A DNA stretch of 64,000 bases from Siniperca chuatsi. Taxonomy: Eukaryota > Chordata > Actinopteri > Centrarchiformes > Sinipercidae. The stretch is from positions 5,042,001-5,106,000 of the forward strand of contig NC_058051.1 of assembly GCF_020085105.1 (NCBI RefSeq), given 5' to 3'. This document shows positions 22,069 through 34,529 of the stretch, piece by piece; position 1 is the stretch's first letter, and the number at the start of each line of letters is the position of its first letter. The translations under genes and the position numbers were made by a program. The notes below the pieces were generated by a model. The model had not been told where the DNA came from. It worked only from the letters and a program-made list of their open reading frames with translations, and did no database searches.

Positions 22069-23973
22069 TTTTAGTTGCGTAGTGTTATATCTGTCCGAAT
22101 GGTTATATGTGTGTGCAGTGTAGGTGTGTTGGTACCACCACTGACCTCTGTTAAGGTAGTGATGTGGAAGTGGTGAGCAGAAGTGAGCAGTCATGGTTGA
22201 AAAGGTAATTAATATTAACTCTTTGGAGGAACATTGGTAAGTGCCCTTCATCTGTCTTGATTGCAGAAATGTAGTGTGAGCGATAAAGACATATTCATGC
22301 TACTCAGCATTTTAACAGATTTTGGTGATATTATCCACCGTACTACAGAAAATAATTTTATCTCGTAATACCTGTTTAAGTCTAGTATAATCCCATGAAT
22401 GTAAACATGAGATATAACAACTGGTACTTCTGGTGATTATAATGATAATTTATCTGTTTGACATATATATCATAGAGATATGCTGTCAAACTACAATTTC
22501 CAAGGTCAAAAAGAAACTTTCACGCTTAATAGTATATTGGTATTTACCTACATTTTGCAATAATCTTCTATTAGTAGAAATCACAGGATGCTTTGCAGAA
22601 AGATATAACAATATGAAAGTGATTAAATAAAGGACAGGAAAGACATTTTAATTTAAAGAGATGAGAAACCAAGTCAGTTGGAGAAATATCTACACCCGAA
22701 CCTTGGAACAGTCAGAGCAGTGAAATATGCAGTGAAAAATTGTTGTTGTTGTATTAAGGAAAAATGGTCTTTGGCTGATGTCTTCCTCCAGCTGCAAAGT
22801 GTTAATTATGGTTTATAGTTGTTACGCAGACCATGCATTTACCGTACACCCTCTTGGAAGTGCCAAGAAGCCCCCAGTTTTATTTTAGTTTATAAGAGGT
22901 ATTTCCTTTCATACTTCTAAATTTCTAAACTTCTAGTCTGAGCATAAAGCCTTACATTTTTATATTATAGGTGTACCTTTAAACTGTAAAGTCATTAGGC
23001 ACAGATGCTCTAAACAGATGAAAAATTACACAGTTGTAGAATAATTCAACAATTTTTAGAAACAAGGTGGTCAATTAAAAGTTCTATTATGATTATCTGT
23101 CCTCCTTTATTACTATTCAGTTTAACATGTTACAACTCAGATGAATATGAACATGTCATTGCTATGACCTTCCTTATGTCAGTGACTGGTTCCTCATTTG
23201 AAAAGCCCCCAAGGACCAGAAAAAGACATTCAACATGAAACAACAATCATGAATCCTCTAAATGCCTGACACTTTGAAGGAAATCAAGGTTTCTTTCTAA
23301 ATCTGCTCAAGGTCAAGGTAATCATTGTTCAGATCCTGGAACACACACACACAGACTTTAAATTAGCCCTTAGTTAATGTTTATTTTTCTCAGTTCCACC
23401 TCCCCTTTAGGCTTTTCAGTCAGCACTTGTGTTACTATAGAGATTTGAAATCTGCATGCTGTGAGCGTCAGTCACACTCACACATATAAACCATGGAAAT
23501 GTACACACACACACACATACTGCTTTCCTTAGTATAAAAACTTGTTTCCATGGGAACAGCACACTGAGGTGACTAGAGAGTCAGACAGGAGGTTACTTTA
23601 CTCTCATAAACAGACAGAGCAGTGTCTCCTCAGACAACTAAGAAAATCTTGAAATCAAATTATGTAACAAAACCCCCGAACTGCATATGAGTATATTTAC
23701 AAATAATTATAAAGCGAAAAGTGACACAGTAAATGCCCTCTTTCTTTTATTCAAAGGAATATGTAAAATCCATATGAAATATGTGTTCTCAGTAACTTCA
23801 CTTCCAGTCTTTGTGTGTATGTTGTTTGAGTGCACACAACATGACAACATCAGTGGAGAAGCAAAGAGTACATGCACGAAGATGTGTTCACGACAACGGA
23901 ACGTTGTTTGCACAGACAGTTCTACTCTTTGATGAAATACAAATGGGTACAACATATAAGAGAGGAATTGATC

Positions 23974-24061
23974 GATTTTTTGGTATCGATCCTATTGACG
24001 CTAGAATCGATCTTCAAAACGAGACGTAATATTAGTAGTATCGATATTTTGGTATCGATCC
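23974..24061. repeat. Direct repeat of a TTTGGTATCGATCC unit
   Basis: The unit TTTTTTGGTATCGATCC at 23974-23992 recurs as ATTTTGGTATCGATCC at 24046-24061. Further ATCGAT words lie between them. It looks like the edge of a dispersed repeat. Confidence 0.45.
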
Positions 24062-24445
24062 GCCAACCACTTCCCGCCAGTTTTGATTGTTTGCCCCAGC
24101 CCAAATAGTTTCACCTGTGTGTTATTATCTCCCCTAACTAGAGTGTTTAGTTTGTGTGTTACACTCCCTCAGTGCCGCTTCGTCTTTATCAGTCTTTGTC
24201 AAGCGTTCCAGCCCTTTCCCCACTGTTTCCTAGTGTTTTGTACTTTCTTCCTCGGGTTGTTGGACTTTCTGCTGTTTCATTGGACGCTGGATTTCCTGCC
24301 TACAACTTTGGATTTGTTTGCCTGATTTGGACTGCCTTTACTGGTTTTGACCTTTACCTGCCTGACCATCCCTGTAAACCTTATGTGTATTGACTTTATA
24401 TTAAATCATTGTACTTGCACCAGATCTGCCTCTAGTCTGTGATTG
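24062..24445 (+). repeat. Probable retroelement 3' tail
   Basis: This T- and C-rich stretch has repeated TTTGCCTGATTTGG and TTACCTGCCTGACC segments, an ATTAAA and then an (AATC)n tail. I recognise it as a dispersed 3'-end sequence of fish retroelements but cannot name the family. Confidence 0.35.
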
Positions 24446-24447
24446 AG

Positions 24448-24488
<41 letters not shown>
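24448..24488. repeat. (AATC)n microsatellite
   Basis: Ten CAAT units lie directly after the retroelement-like tail and may be its 3' repeat end. Confidence 0.9.
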
Positions 24489-24651
24489 TTGATAATTAGT
24501 CTTTTAATATGCATACTAGTAACAGTAATTGCAGAAGTAGGATATTTTGATTTATAATAGAATTATAGTCATGATTTTATCAGGAAAGATGGATAAAAAT
24601 GTGCCAGATTCTTGTACTTGACCTGACATTGCAAGTGAAATAGCTCTGAGA

Positions 24652-24878
24652 ACCCACTGTATGCTACAGGCCCAACACCAAACAGCAGACAGACAAAGTT
24701 AGCAACTAGTTAGCGACATTCATCACATGGCCAGAAACAACTCCAAATGAATGCTAATGTTCTTCCATATCTGCTGGATGTGTAAATAGGAAACTGTTTT
24801 CCCCAACAACTTTATAAGGTGATAATATGACAGATGTTATGTTTTCAGCTTGTTCTGCTGCCCCCAAGTGGCCAAAAA
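24652..24878 (-). mobile_element. Family-A repeat, copy 4 (internally deleted)
   Basis: Read on the minus strand it carries GGCCACTTGGGGGCAGCAGAA, TATCACCTTATAAAGTTG and GTCTGTCTGCTGTTTGGTG, the same order as copies 1 and 5. The distal part is lost. Confidence 0.6.
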
Positions 24879-27800
24879 TGAATGAATGAATACAAGCTAA
24901 ATGACTAGACTGATAAAACATGATAACAAAAGTATCGTCTTAGTCAGTTTCAATAAGATACTATATGAAATAGAATAAAATCAGTAATTCAATTTCCATT
25001 TGTTTCTCTGTTATTGGATTAACATATAGCAGTAACATATTTTTTTACAAAAAGTAAAGTAAAGCACTTGAAAACTAGATTAAATGTAAATATTTGTATT
25101 CAGTGCATTTTTAAAAATTCTATCAAATTAAAATTTTATTTTACTTTTACTCAGTCCAATAAATGCACAATTATATATTATTAATTTAAAGGAGAATAAC
25201 GTATACATTTAAATGAAATTACATGCATAAATGTTTCAAAAATACTAGGTTTTTCAAGAGAAGTGCTTTTTATAGAGGAGGATTTCCATATGAAGGTCAG
25301 TGAAGGCAGTGAATGGAGCCCCCAGTCTTAGTAGCTGGTTATTCATGAATAGCTGTATAACTACATTTGCTTACAAAGCTGATCACCTATTTATGAAAAT
25401 AAATTAGCAGCAGTGAGATGACCTTCCTGCTCAGCCACAGTCTATCACTGTGGGATTGCTCCTTCTGTCTGCAACATTATGTAACACACAGCAGCTGAGG
25501 CAGACACAACCCAACCGTGTTGTTTGTGTATGTGTGTGTGTGGGGGGGTCTCAGTGCTCTATGTGGGTAGATTGGAATGCACACACAAACACATGCATAT
25601 AGAGGTTACTCAATGTCACTGGTAAGACAACTGGATCAGATTTACTCTCTTACATTTCTTCCTCCCACTCTTTTGTCATTCTTATAATTCCTGTGTTCCT
25701 GGCAGAAGTTATTATTAGCAATGTTTTATTGTATTTATTGTTGTATTTCTGGTTTTTCTCTCTCTTTATTTTAAATTTTGACTCCATCTTTGGTGCCAAG
25801 CTTAATCACAGGATAAACATTATTCATCCTGGTTCTAATCTCACAAGACTTAGTTTATGTGTATCTCCAGTCACTTTGACCTACATATTTGAGTGTCTTA
25901 AAGTGGCGATCAAACTGGACACCTATATGATAAGTTGTGAAGGTGCTATGATCAGTTGAGGTTTCTGTCTTTATGGGTGAGAAATTATTCTGTTTTTTAT
26001 GTAAAATAATTCAACTCCTTCAGGTGTTCTCAAAAGGCACTCTTTAAATTATCACTCATATAAACCTTAAAAATATCTGCACCAGAATATCCATGATTTT
26101 AATTAATTAGCAATTCCAGACTTATATAGACTTGTATAAGTGCATGAAAAGTAATAATTTCAATATTATTTCAACAACATAAATTATACATATTATTTAA
26201 AATAATTTCATCAGTTGTTCATTTAAAGGCATTTAACTGTACTGAGTTCAGAGGTGACCCACCTTGCTTCATATTCCAAACTTTAACTTTTAAACTCCTT
26301 CATTTCAGACTGTGACAATGCTGTTCTGTCTTTGTTGATTATTCTGTCTTGAATGCAACAAACATCACTGTTCTGCTGCTCTGTACTCTGTATTCCAACC
26401 CCTCCCATCCTTTTCTCTCTATTTGTTCATCTGTCCATTATCTTGGGGGTCTCTCTCCTATCACAGCTCCATCTGACACCCTCTCATCTTTGTCCAACTC
26501 TTGTCATCTCACCCATCGATGCTCATCCCATTCTTCCCCACTGGTGCCTCCCTGCACACACCCTTCCTTCACTCTCACCCCACAATTCATCGAGAATAGC
26601 AGCTTGGTCAGGCAGGGCTTATGAGAGGGGGGTGGATTTTGGGGATCTGATTTGATTTGATCCCTTGTCACGGGCTGCATAATGTACCCCTGTCAGAAAG
26701 TTTCATTTGAATGGTTTTTGAAAAGCATGAAGAAGTGAAACTATCCATTATTTCACAGTAAAACAAAAAAGCAAAGATTAGAAATGCAATGCAAAAAAAC
26801 ATATTGAAAAACATTTTGTGCATCAGAAATGGTTTTTTAATTACTAGTAATTTCTATCTTATTAAGCATCTCATGACCCCTCAAATTTATCTTGTGACCC
26901 CTCTGGGGTCCCGATCCCCAGGATGGGAACCACTGATTTGTGTAAATTACTTTTATTTCCTTCCTGCATAATTAAAAAAAAGGACAGCCCTATGAAATGT
27001 TTTAAACGTTTTAAAAACTGATACCAGCTGAGATCAGTTTGGCCTTTCTTATGTTAAAAATGCCAAAAACACGATTGATAAATAAATAAAATTACCTTAG
27101 CTCCATCAGAGGTGTAAAACACTGTCTGGTCAATATCTAATTTTGCATAAAAGTCCAGAGCAAACCAACATTATTACTGCTGTTACAAAGGAGGGAGGAG
27201 GTGCTGTGTGCTCCCTAGCAGGGAGGTGGTGAGTTGCTGGGCTGGATTTAGACCTTCAGCAGGGGGCTCTGAGCTCTATACTGATAAGACTGGAAGCACA
27301 TATCACTGTGTGCCATTTGTAATGCTGGGTAACCTTTCAAACATGGCTTCAAAACTAAACATGGCAACCTTTCTGTGTTTTATTTCAACAGCGGACTGCC
27401 TTGAATTTCAATTTCAGGAGGACTGTGATGGCAGATATTTGATGATTGGGACTGAGGTTGTGGTGTCAGTCAATAAATCAGTGATGTGTTGTATGTGTCA
27501 TATACAGGCCATCTGTAAGTTATAGGCAACCTACTCTTGACTGAAAAGACTAATCAGAAGTCAAATACGTAATGTCATTGAGCCCATAAATGGATTTTAA
27601 TGGATTGGCTGTCAGCAGCACTAACTAGAGAGGAGAGCAGTGAATTTTCAATCATGATGGGCTGTGCTCTGCTTGCCGATATTAATAGACACAAAGCAAT
27701 GTCACTACTAAGTCCCCTGCTCCCGCTGACGGCTTTGTTTTCAAGCACATTCTTTCCATCTTTGTTTTGCTCTCAACTTATCGTCTGAGATAAGAGACAA

Positions 27801-28277
27801 GGCTCCTTTTTCACTTTTCAATTCACTTTCCTCTCTCCATCCAGCTCAGCGGGAGACAAACAGCATTTTCACAACAGATGACTTGAGGTGGGATTTTAGT
27901 TAAAAATGGGGCCTGAAAAAAACAACAACTGATCTCTCTAATGAGACGAAACCATGCTGTGAAAACATTGGACACTATGTCATTCAATGGCAGGACAATG
28001 TGAGGATCCAATTTCAGTACAAGGGCATGGCACTGAATATTAAGAAAGCAGAGGAAACTGACAGATGGAGCAATGGAGTACAGGGAAAATTAAAGAGAGG
28101 AGAGAGAAGCTATTTCAGGGATGATGTGTCTGGAATGACAACTGTTGCCCCCCTCACCCCCTGCTCTTTCTCTACCTCTCTCTGTCAAATCCCGCTCTCT
28201 CTCCTGCTCTTAACCTCAGGGCCTTCAATGCCCAGAACTTTTCCAACCACAGACCCTTCTCTCCATCGCTCTGTGCG

Positions 28278-28373
28278 TCTCATGATAAATATAGAACACT
28301 ATTACCCTTTCCCAATGAGCTGTGACACACGTGTGCACCGCCCAACCACACGTGGGACCATACAGTATATAAG
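28278..28373 (+). promoter_or_regulatory. hspb7: hspb7 core promoter: two CACGTG boxes and TATA box
   Basis: Perfect CACGTG palindromes occur at 28328-28333 and 28349-28354, exactly 21 bases apart (two helical turns). TATATAA follows at 28366-28372. An AT-rich GATAAATATAG word near 28284 resembles a MEF2 site with one mismatch. Transcription would start near 28400, leaving a 5' UTR of about 210 bases before the ATG. Binding factors are not proven; CACGTG boxes are bound by bHLH proteins such as USF and Myc/Max. Confidence 0.6.
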
Positions 28374-28611
28374 GGCCAAGGGTGAGTGGCTGCAGGAGAG
28401 TCAGAAAAGCTGCGATCTTACTTAACACAAACAAGAAAAAAAAACAATTGGAAAGAAAGAGAAAGAAAGGAAGAATTGTGAATATAATTTCTTACATTTT
28501 AGCCTCTGGAAGAGCCTCCCAGAGCAGCCACAAGAAGAATCAACTCTCTCCGCCTCCCTCATCCCTCCTTATATTCTCCTCCTCTGCCTTACCCAGCACT
28601 CTCAGCCACCC

Positions 28612-31600
28612 ATGAGTGTGACCAACTCCTCTGCCTATCGATCGGAGCGTAGTTTCCACCAAACTTCATCCTCATCCTCGTCGTCTGGTAATCCATACAT
28701 GGAGAAGAGCCGGGGACTGTTTGCTGAGGACTTTGGCTCCTTCATGAGGCCTGGGAGCGACGCCTTGGGGTTTTCCAGTAAGTTGGAAACAATTTCAGGT
28801 CTCTGTAACTCATTTTGTATACAAAAGTGGTATATAAAGAGCAGGTTAAAGTGACAGCTTTGACTGTAAAGTAGATGTATGTCTGTGCTTGGAAGTGATT
28901 CGTTTAAAGTGTGGTGTTTTTTCTCCATAAAATATTGTGGTGACAGTTCAGAGGAAGGAGACAACACAGAGTTTAAAAGGCAAAAGGACTCAAAAGGTGT
29001 GGTTGATGTGTGTGGACAAATGTGTTTCCAAGCAAGAGTGTAGCCATGGTTCTCTTTGATGGAAGAACTAAAGTGTAAAAAAAAAGATGAAAAGAAAACA
29101 GATGCACACGAGAGAACACACTTTATGTTGGAGCCGTATTTTTGTAGAAACTGAGATATTGTTTGACTTCCTTTTCCAGGTTTTTCAGGCATTTGTGTGT
29201 TTAAAAATAAAACAATAGGACACATTTCACTTTACAGTGCCTGGTTCATCTTCTAGATCAGTAATGTATGGCGCTGGTGTGAACTTTTCTGTATCAGTTC
29301 ACTGCTGGCGCACAAAGACGTGTGAATGTGTGACATCTGAACTTTAAATTGACTCAAACTGCGTGTGGTCCATGTGTCAGGAAGAGTAGAATTGTTTTGG
29401 AACCATGGTTGGTATCCCATAGGTGCAGCACAGGAGCTTGAGGGTGAGTGCAGCTAAAGGGAAAGCAAGACACACACACCCACACACACAAGCAAGCCGG
29501 GGAATGCTGGATTGACTGCCAGCAGTGTGACTTCACACACTGACTATCTGGAATGACGCCTGCATAAGGAATGACCAGATGGTTACCCGGTGACCAGTGT
29601 ATACACCAAATACACACACAGTTGGAATGATGTCACACAATTAAACTAACCTCCACATGTGAAGTCAGAGCTAATATCACACACACACACTCTTTTCCAG
29701 TCATGTGTTACCACGTAGTTCTTCACTGAGCTCAGAATCACTGACCAGACAATGCATCATGATTATCATATGTTTCTCTTCTGTATCCTTCTACTGTTTG
29801 CTTTTGACATGAACCTGTTTATACATTCAGATCATTAAAGCTGCGCTAATCATTTTTTTTATATTAACAATGTATTAAATGACTATGTGTAATATGAAAG
29901 GTGTAGCTTTTAGTGATAAACCCACAGAGAATTATCACCCAACTCTGCAGTTCCCACAGCGCTTTTTAGCCCCTTTAAGCTCATTGTTTTGGTTTTCCAT
30001 CCCCCAAACTCTCTGCTCTCATCAACTCCATTTTTCAGCAGCAGCAGGCAGCTGTTTTTAGTGATATGGTTCTGATAAATATGTTAGCTACCTGCCCAGC
30101 ACCAAACAGCAGACAGACAAAGTTAGCAACTGGCTGGGGAAGAAAGTCGATCATCTAGTAAGATAGCGACCCCAATACCTTCCTCTGAGGTTAATGGAGA
30201 TCAAAACAGAGCTAAAATTTATAAAAGTTAAAATGAATGCAAATTTTGCACATTCACCGTAACAACTTTATAAGGTGATAATACTGCATGTCGGATGTTG
30301 TTTTCAGATTGTTCCACTGCCCCCGAGTGGCCAAAAAAACATCTATGACTGCAGCTACACAAAGTACACAAAGCCATAAAAGACACTTTATGTTCAACAG
30401 ACCAGTTTGTAGACAGTAGCAAACTTTAATATTTTAGAAACAAAATAAGGAGCCTGAATAATGTATAATTTTAGCATGGATTCTATACCATTCAACTGGA
30501 TGGTAAAGTGTTTGTCATAGAACACCGAACTGAAAATCTTTCATTAAAGGTGGGGTATGCAATTCTAATCCAATACACGTCTTTTTGTCAAATTCATCGA
30601 ATATCTCCTCACGGTCCGCTAGCTGTCCGTTCTGTGTGCTCGCTAAAATCTGGTGTTTGTACACAGCCCTGGCTCTGTAAATGGGAAATAAACAAAGTGG
30701 CTCGGACTGAGCCACACAACGCTATTCCAGCCATTCTAGCCTTAATTTGTGTGTCCGGTAACGTTATATGACTTGCCCACAGACATTCAGCTTCCTTTCT
30801 AGTTTGCCAAGATATGCTGTTGTTGTGATGTTAGCTATAGTAGCAGGAGAGTTGTGAGTATCGCTGTCTGGAGCTGCTGTGCTGGCTCTGGGAAACCGTC
30901 TCGTCCTCTCTGGCTGTTAGCTTCGCAGCAGCAACTGTAGGGACAGTTTGCTAACCCACAACCTAGCTAACGCTAGTTATATTACTTGCTGTGTTGTTGT
31001 TCGCTATATATCATGGTATTGGATTTCTCCAGAATCGCATACCCCACCTTTAACATGATGTAGTCTCTTAAATCATTGAGAGCCTGTAACATGTCTGTAA
31101 CCAATCCCTAATGAAACCTGCAGGTATTGTAATTATCACCAGCCCAAAATCATCAGACCAGAAAGATGTGTTTGCCCTCCTTAGGAAGTAGCATAAATGA
31201 AAATTCTGTGAACATTTGGTAAAGAAAGAAAGATATACTCCTGCTTCATCCTGTGGCCCAACATACTGTCTCATCTTGTTATGGGTTTAGGCGGAGCTGG
31301 AAATATCAAGGCTCTTGGGGATTCGTACCAGTTCACAGTTGATGTGCGAGACTTCTCCCCTGAAGATGTCATCGTCACCACATCCAACAACCAGATTGAA
31401 GTTCGTGCAGAAAAGGTGAGCAACCTTCTTTTGATTTGTAATGATAACATGAGTCTTGGAGGTGTTAAAACCATTGTTGGTGTTAGTCTTCCCACGATAG
31501 GACCTGGAGACTAAAATCTTACTAAACTGGGGTCTGTGGTCCTTATATGCAGTTTGCAAAAGTTGTCTAAATGGGAGTAGACAAATCGCTTACCACAGCA

Positions 31601-31833
31601 CCTATCTTCAGTCACAGTACAATGCGTCGTCGCTAATATTCTGTCTCTGACAGTTGGCCCAGGATGGTTCGGTGATGAACACTTTCACACATAAGTGCCA
31701 ACTACCTGAGGACGTGGACCCCACCTCAGTGACATCATCACTGGGCACCGAGGGGACCCTAACAGTCAGGGCAAGGCGACACCCGGCCAAACACGAGCTC
31801 GTACAGACCTTCCGCACCGAGATCAAGATCTAG
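28612..31833 (+). CDS. hspb7: Small heat-shock protein beta-7 (cvHsp)
   Basis: HSPB7 is a small heat-shock protein of heart and skeletal muscle. The family works in sarcomere and actin-filament maintenance rather than classical refolding. Three exons, 28612-28777, 31291-31415 and 31654-31833, join in phase to 156 residues (human 170). The N-terminus has a Ser-rich run, then [18 protein letters not shown], nearly the human sequence. The alpha-crystallin domain follows with [31 protein letters not shown] and [14 protein letters not shown]. The chain ends RTEIKI with an IxI-type tail. The exon layout and the position beside clcnk match the human locus. Intron 1 carries two MITEs (29835-30356 and 30544-31053). 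Confidence 0.95.
29835..30356 (-). mobile_element. Family-A repeat, copy 5 (near full length)
   Basis: The plus-strand left end is TTAAAGCTGCGCTAATC, and the other end runs through GCCCCCGAGTGGCC to CTATGACTGCAGC. It contains all shared family-A blocks in reverse orientation. It lies in hspb7 intron 1. Confidence 0.65.
30544..31053. mobile_element. TTAA-flanked MITE, 510 bp
   Basis: Left end TTAAAGGTGGGGTATGC and right end GCATACCCCACCTTTAA are exact inverted repeats with TTAA at both borders. The inverted match extends imperfectly into AATTCT and AGAATC. No transposase frame is seen. It sits in hspb7 intron 1. Confidence 0.8.
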
Positions 31834-32253
31834 AGAGGGACCCACTTTCTCATCACAAACCTTTTACTTTTTGTGTTTTTATTTCTGTGTTCTCTATTTG
31901 CTTTCTTCACTTAAACCATTCTACTTTAAACACACAGAGTTGACACTGCATGTGCTATATAAAACATGCCATGTCCTCCTTCCATGACGGCAACAATGCC
32001 TGTTGCTGCTCATTTATATTCTGAGTTAGTTCACCATACACAGCAGCAATAGGTCATACCTGCACATAACATACTGAGACACAGGGGCTTGGACATATAC
32101 AGCATTTGCACAAAGAAAGACACACACAGCATTTAACTGATCAGTTCACTACTTCACTCCTGTCCTCTAGCACAGTTCTAAAAAAGAAGATTCACCTCTG
32201 AAATTGATGGTTGCCATGTTAATAATAATTTATTGTATATTATTATTTGTGTG

Positions 32254-32281
32254 AATAAAATTATCCTGCTTTGACAATAAA
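32254..32281 (+). terminator. hspb7: hspb7 poly(A) signals
   Basis: Two AATAAA hexamers, at 32254-32259 and 32276-32281, lie about 420-450 bases past the stop codon. Confidence 0.65.
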
Positions 32282-32890
32282 CATCTGACAATGTGTAAGC
32301 CTTTTGATTGATGACAAACATTATTTATTAAAGGTATGAGCTGGTTTTAGCAGCTCTCTTCTTCTTTGGCTGACATAAACTCAGTATTAAACCTTGGCTA
32401 TGGCCCTGTCCAAGATGTATTTTTTAGAACAGAATTTTCAAGTATCACTGTCTTTATTTAACATGCTGATGAATGAATAATCATTGTTTTCTTCACCATA
32501 TATCCACATAAAGATAAAAAATAAGACAAATGGCCGTGAAGGTGGCTAAGCAGTGAACACCACAAGGCAAACTACTCTCAAAATCAATACAAAACAGAGT
32601 AGCATTCAGTTACTGTACAGAAGATAGAAGGTGCCTCTATTCAGTCTCTTGTGTGTCGAGGCATTTATGAGGCATCTGTCTGCTTTCATGAGAAAAGAAA
32701 GGCGCTATTCATGCAAAATCATTTTGAAGCCTTTGTTATATGGCTATAATTTACTCCACTATGTTTGAGCCAGGCTGAGGCCCTTGCATTTTGACGTGCT
32801 TCTTTCTGAGGAAGACCACATGGTTAAAAACACATTACATCATGATTTCTAATGTTGTACTGTAAGTTGCCTTGAAATGAATACCTTATA

Positions 32891-33325
32891 CAGTGGTGTG
32901 CAAAAGTGTTTGCCCCCTTCCTGATTTCTTTTTTTTTGCATGTTTGTCACACTTAAATGTTTCAGATCATCTAACAAATTTAAATATTAGTCAAAGATAA
33001 CACAAGTACACACAAAATGCAGTTTTTAAATGAAGGTTGTTATTATTAAGGGAAAACAAAATCCAAACCTACAAGGCCCTGTGTGAAAAAGTGATTGCCC
33101 CCTAAACCTAATAACTGGTTGGGCCACCCTTAGCAGCAACAACTGCAACCAAGCGTTTGCGATAACTTGCAATGAGTCTTTTACAGCGCTGTGGAGGAAT
33201 TTTGGCCCACTCATCTTTGCAGAATTGTTGTAATTCAGCCACATTGGAGGGTTTTTCGAGCATGAACTGCCTTTTTAAGGTCATGCCACTGCATCTCAAT
33301 AGGATTCAGGTCAGGACTTTGACTT
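32891..33325 (-). mobile_element. Tc1-like transposon remnant
   Basis: The plus-strand end TACAGTGGTGTGCAAAAG and TGTTTGCCCCCTTCCTGA is a well-known fish Tc1 terminal repeat. The minus strand encodes the transposase C-terminus at 33108-33299, with EQF-like ELQQFCKDEWAKIPPQRC and RLVAVVAAKGG. The remainder of the transposase is missing. Confidence 0.8.
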
Positions 33326-33377
33326 GAAAAACCCTCCAATGTGGCTGAATTACATTAATTCTGCAAAGATGAGTGGG
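33206..33377. repeat. Foldback inverted repeat at the edge of the Tc1 remnant
   Basis: The arm at 33206-33258 and the arm at 33326-33377 are near-perfect reverse complements of about 52 bases with a loop of about 67 bases. The first arm is transposase coding sequence; the second is an inverted copy of it just outside. Confidence 0.8.
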
Positions 33378-33409
33378 TTATTAAAATTTTAAATAAAGGT
33401 TTTTTGTTA

Positions 33410-34285
33410 TAAAATTTGCTTTTGTGAATAAGAAATTTTGCTTAGATGATAAAACAATGTCTAATACCATTTTGTTCTGAACTGCAGACCTCATAAAAAT
33501 ACAAATATATTCGGCAAATTATTTCCAAACAATAGCAGTATGTGACGTAAAAACAAGTGTATGGTTGTTTTGCCATGAAGTCCACAGAAAGAATAATTAA
33601 TATCAACGTTATTTCTTATTTTTTGCAAATAATGTTTTGTTGGATAGCATCGGTGGAGAAGTTTGAAACAGACATCTCAAAATTTGTTTGTAATCAAGTA
33701 TCTTGAAGACAAGGTCCACATTTTTTTCCACTGGATATTTGAGACAAACCTTCCCCAGTCATGGATAACATCTGGAATGGTGATAATGTCTTTCTGAAAG
33801 AGGGATCTGATCCTTCTGTTCCGGGTTAAGGGCTGGATGAAAAACACATTTCTCCTACTATTGTGTCATTCAAAGTTAAAGGACAAGGAAAAAAAGGTGG
33901 TTCAGTGTTACCCTTAAATAATATAATCACACCTTTAGGAATGGCATCCATTACAATAGCAAATTCTTTTGGGGTGACAGGGATATTATAAACAGACAAA
34001 AATTCAGAATAACTCATTAGAAAACCTTTTTAATTAAATGATTGTTTTACAAATAAAATATTATTTGTAAGTAAATAAGAGACGAAATAAGTTGTGGTTA
34101 ATAGGGTTATAACTCTTAAAGTCAAGTCTCTGGAGCCACATATTCAATCTTTTCTGAGTTTTATCTATAATAGGGCTGAAGTTCAAAATGCATCTTTCAT
34201 CTTCAGTTTTAGTCATCACAATACCTAAATATGTTACCTGGGACTTCACAGGGATGTCATATAAATATGTATTTTTACACAGTGT
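33410..34285 (-). mobile_element. L1-type LINE fragment (minus strand)
   Basis: Minus-strand frames give SYLGIVMTKTEDERCILNF then IDKTQKRLNMWLQR (about 34130-34230) and SYSEFLSVYNIPVTPKEF (about 33960-34015). These match the C-terminal half of L1-like reverse transcriptase ORF2 proteins of fish. Intervening residues are deleted and the frame is broken, so it is dead. Confidence 0.65.
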
Positions 34286-34440
34286 AATCAGAATCAGGTT
34301 TATTGCCAAGTAGGTTTTCACATACAAGGAATTTGCCTTGGTGTTTTGGTGCATAACAATAAAAATACTAAGAGAAAATGAAAAAAGCAAGTACTGCAAG
34401 TCAAGAAGCATAAATAAAAAATAGAAAATTGACAATAAAA
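34285..34440 (-). repeat. SINE/LINE tail with AATCAGAATC motif
   Basis: The segment AATCAGAATCAGGTTTATTG followed by AAGGAATTTGCCTTGGTG is a common fish retroposon 3' end, here in reverse orientation. Confidence 0.6.
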
Positions 34441-34529
34441 TATGAAAACGTGTAGTGCCATCAGCCACCTAATTTATGGTAATCTGTTCGCAAGCAAGTA
34501 GGCTATTATTATCAATAGTATATATCACG

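Larger units (their letters stand above)
21896..28611. other. Intergenic region between divergent clcnk and hspb7
   Basis: No coding exon is recognised. The region must hold the promoters of both genes. It contains a paired ATCGAT-rich repeat (23974-24061), a probable retroelement tail (24062-24445), an (AATC)n tract and family-A copy 4. A pyrimidine-rich stretch at 26390-26600 gives spurious open frames. The last 1 kb before hspb7 is richer in GC and promoter-like. Confidence 0.5.

Noticed and set aside
24448-24488. CRISPR-like direct repeats
   Set aside because: The units are 4-base microsatellite repeats without spacers in a vertebrate genome.
26349-26655. Overlapping Ser/Pro/His-rich frames in the clcnk-hspb7 gap
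   Set aside because: The tract is pyrimidine-rich and open in two frames at once, with no splice context or known domain.
28635-29225. Long antisense open frame (196 codons) opposite hspb7 exon 1 and intron 1
   Set aside because: It overlaps the real hspb7 exon on the other strand and has no recognisable protein features; it looks like a chance frame.
34061-34468. Minus-strand frame of 135 codons as a possible gene
   Set aside because: It is explained by an L1-type reverse transcriptase fragment joined to a retroposon tail.
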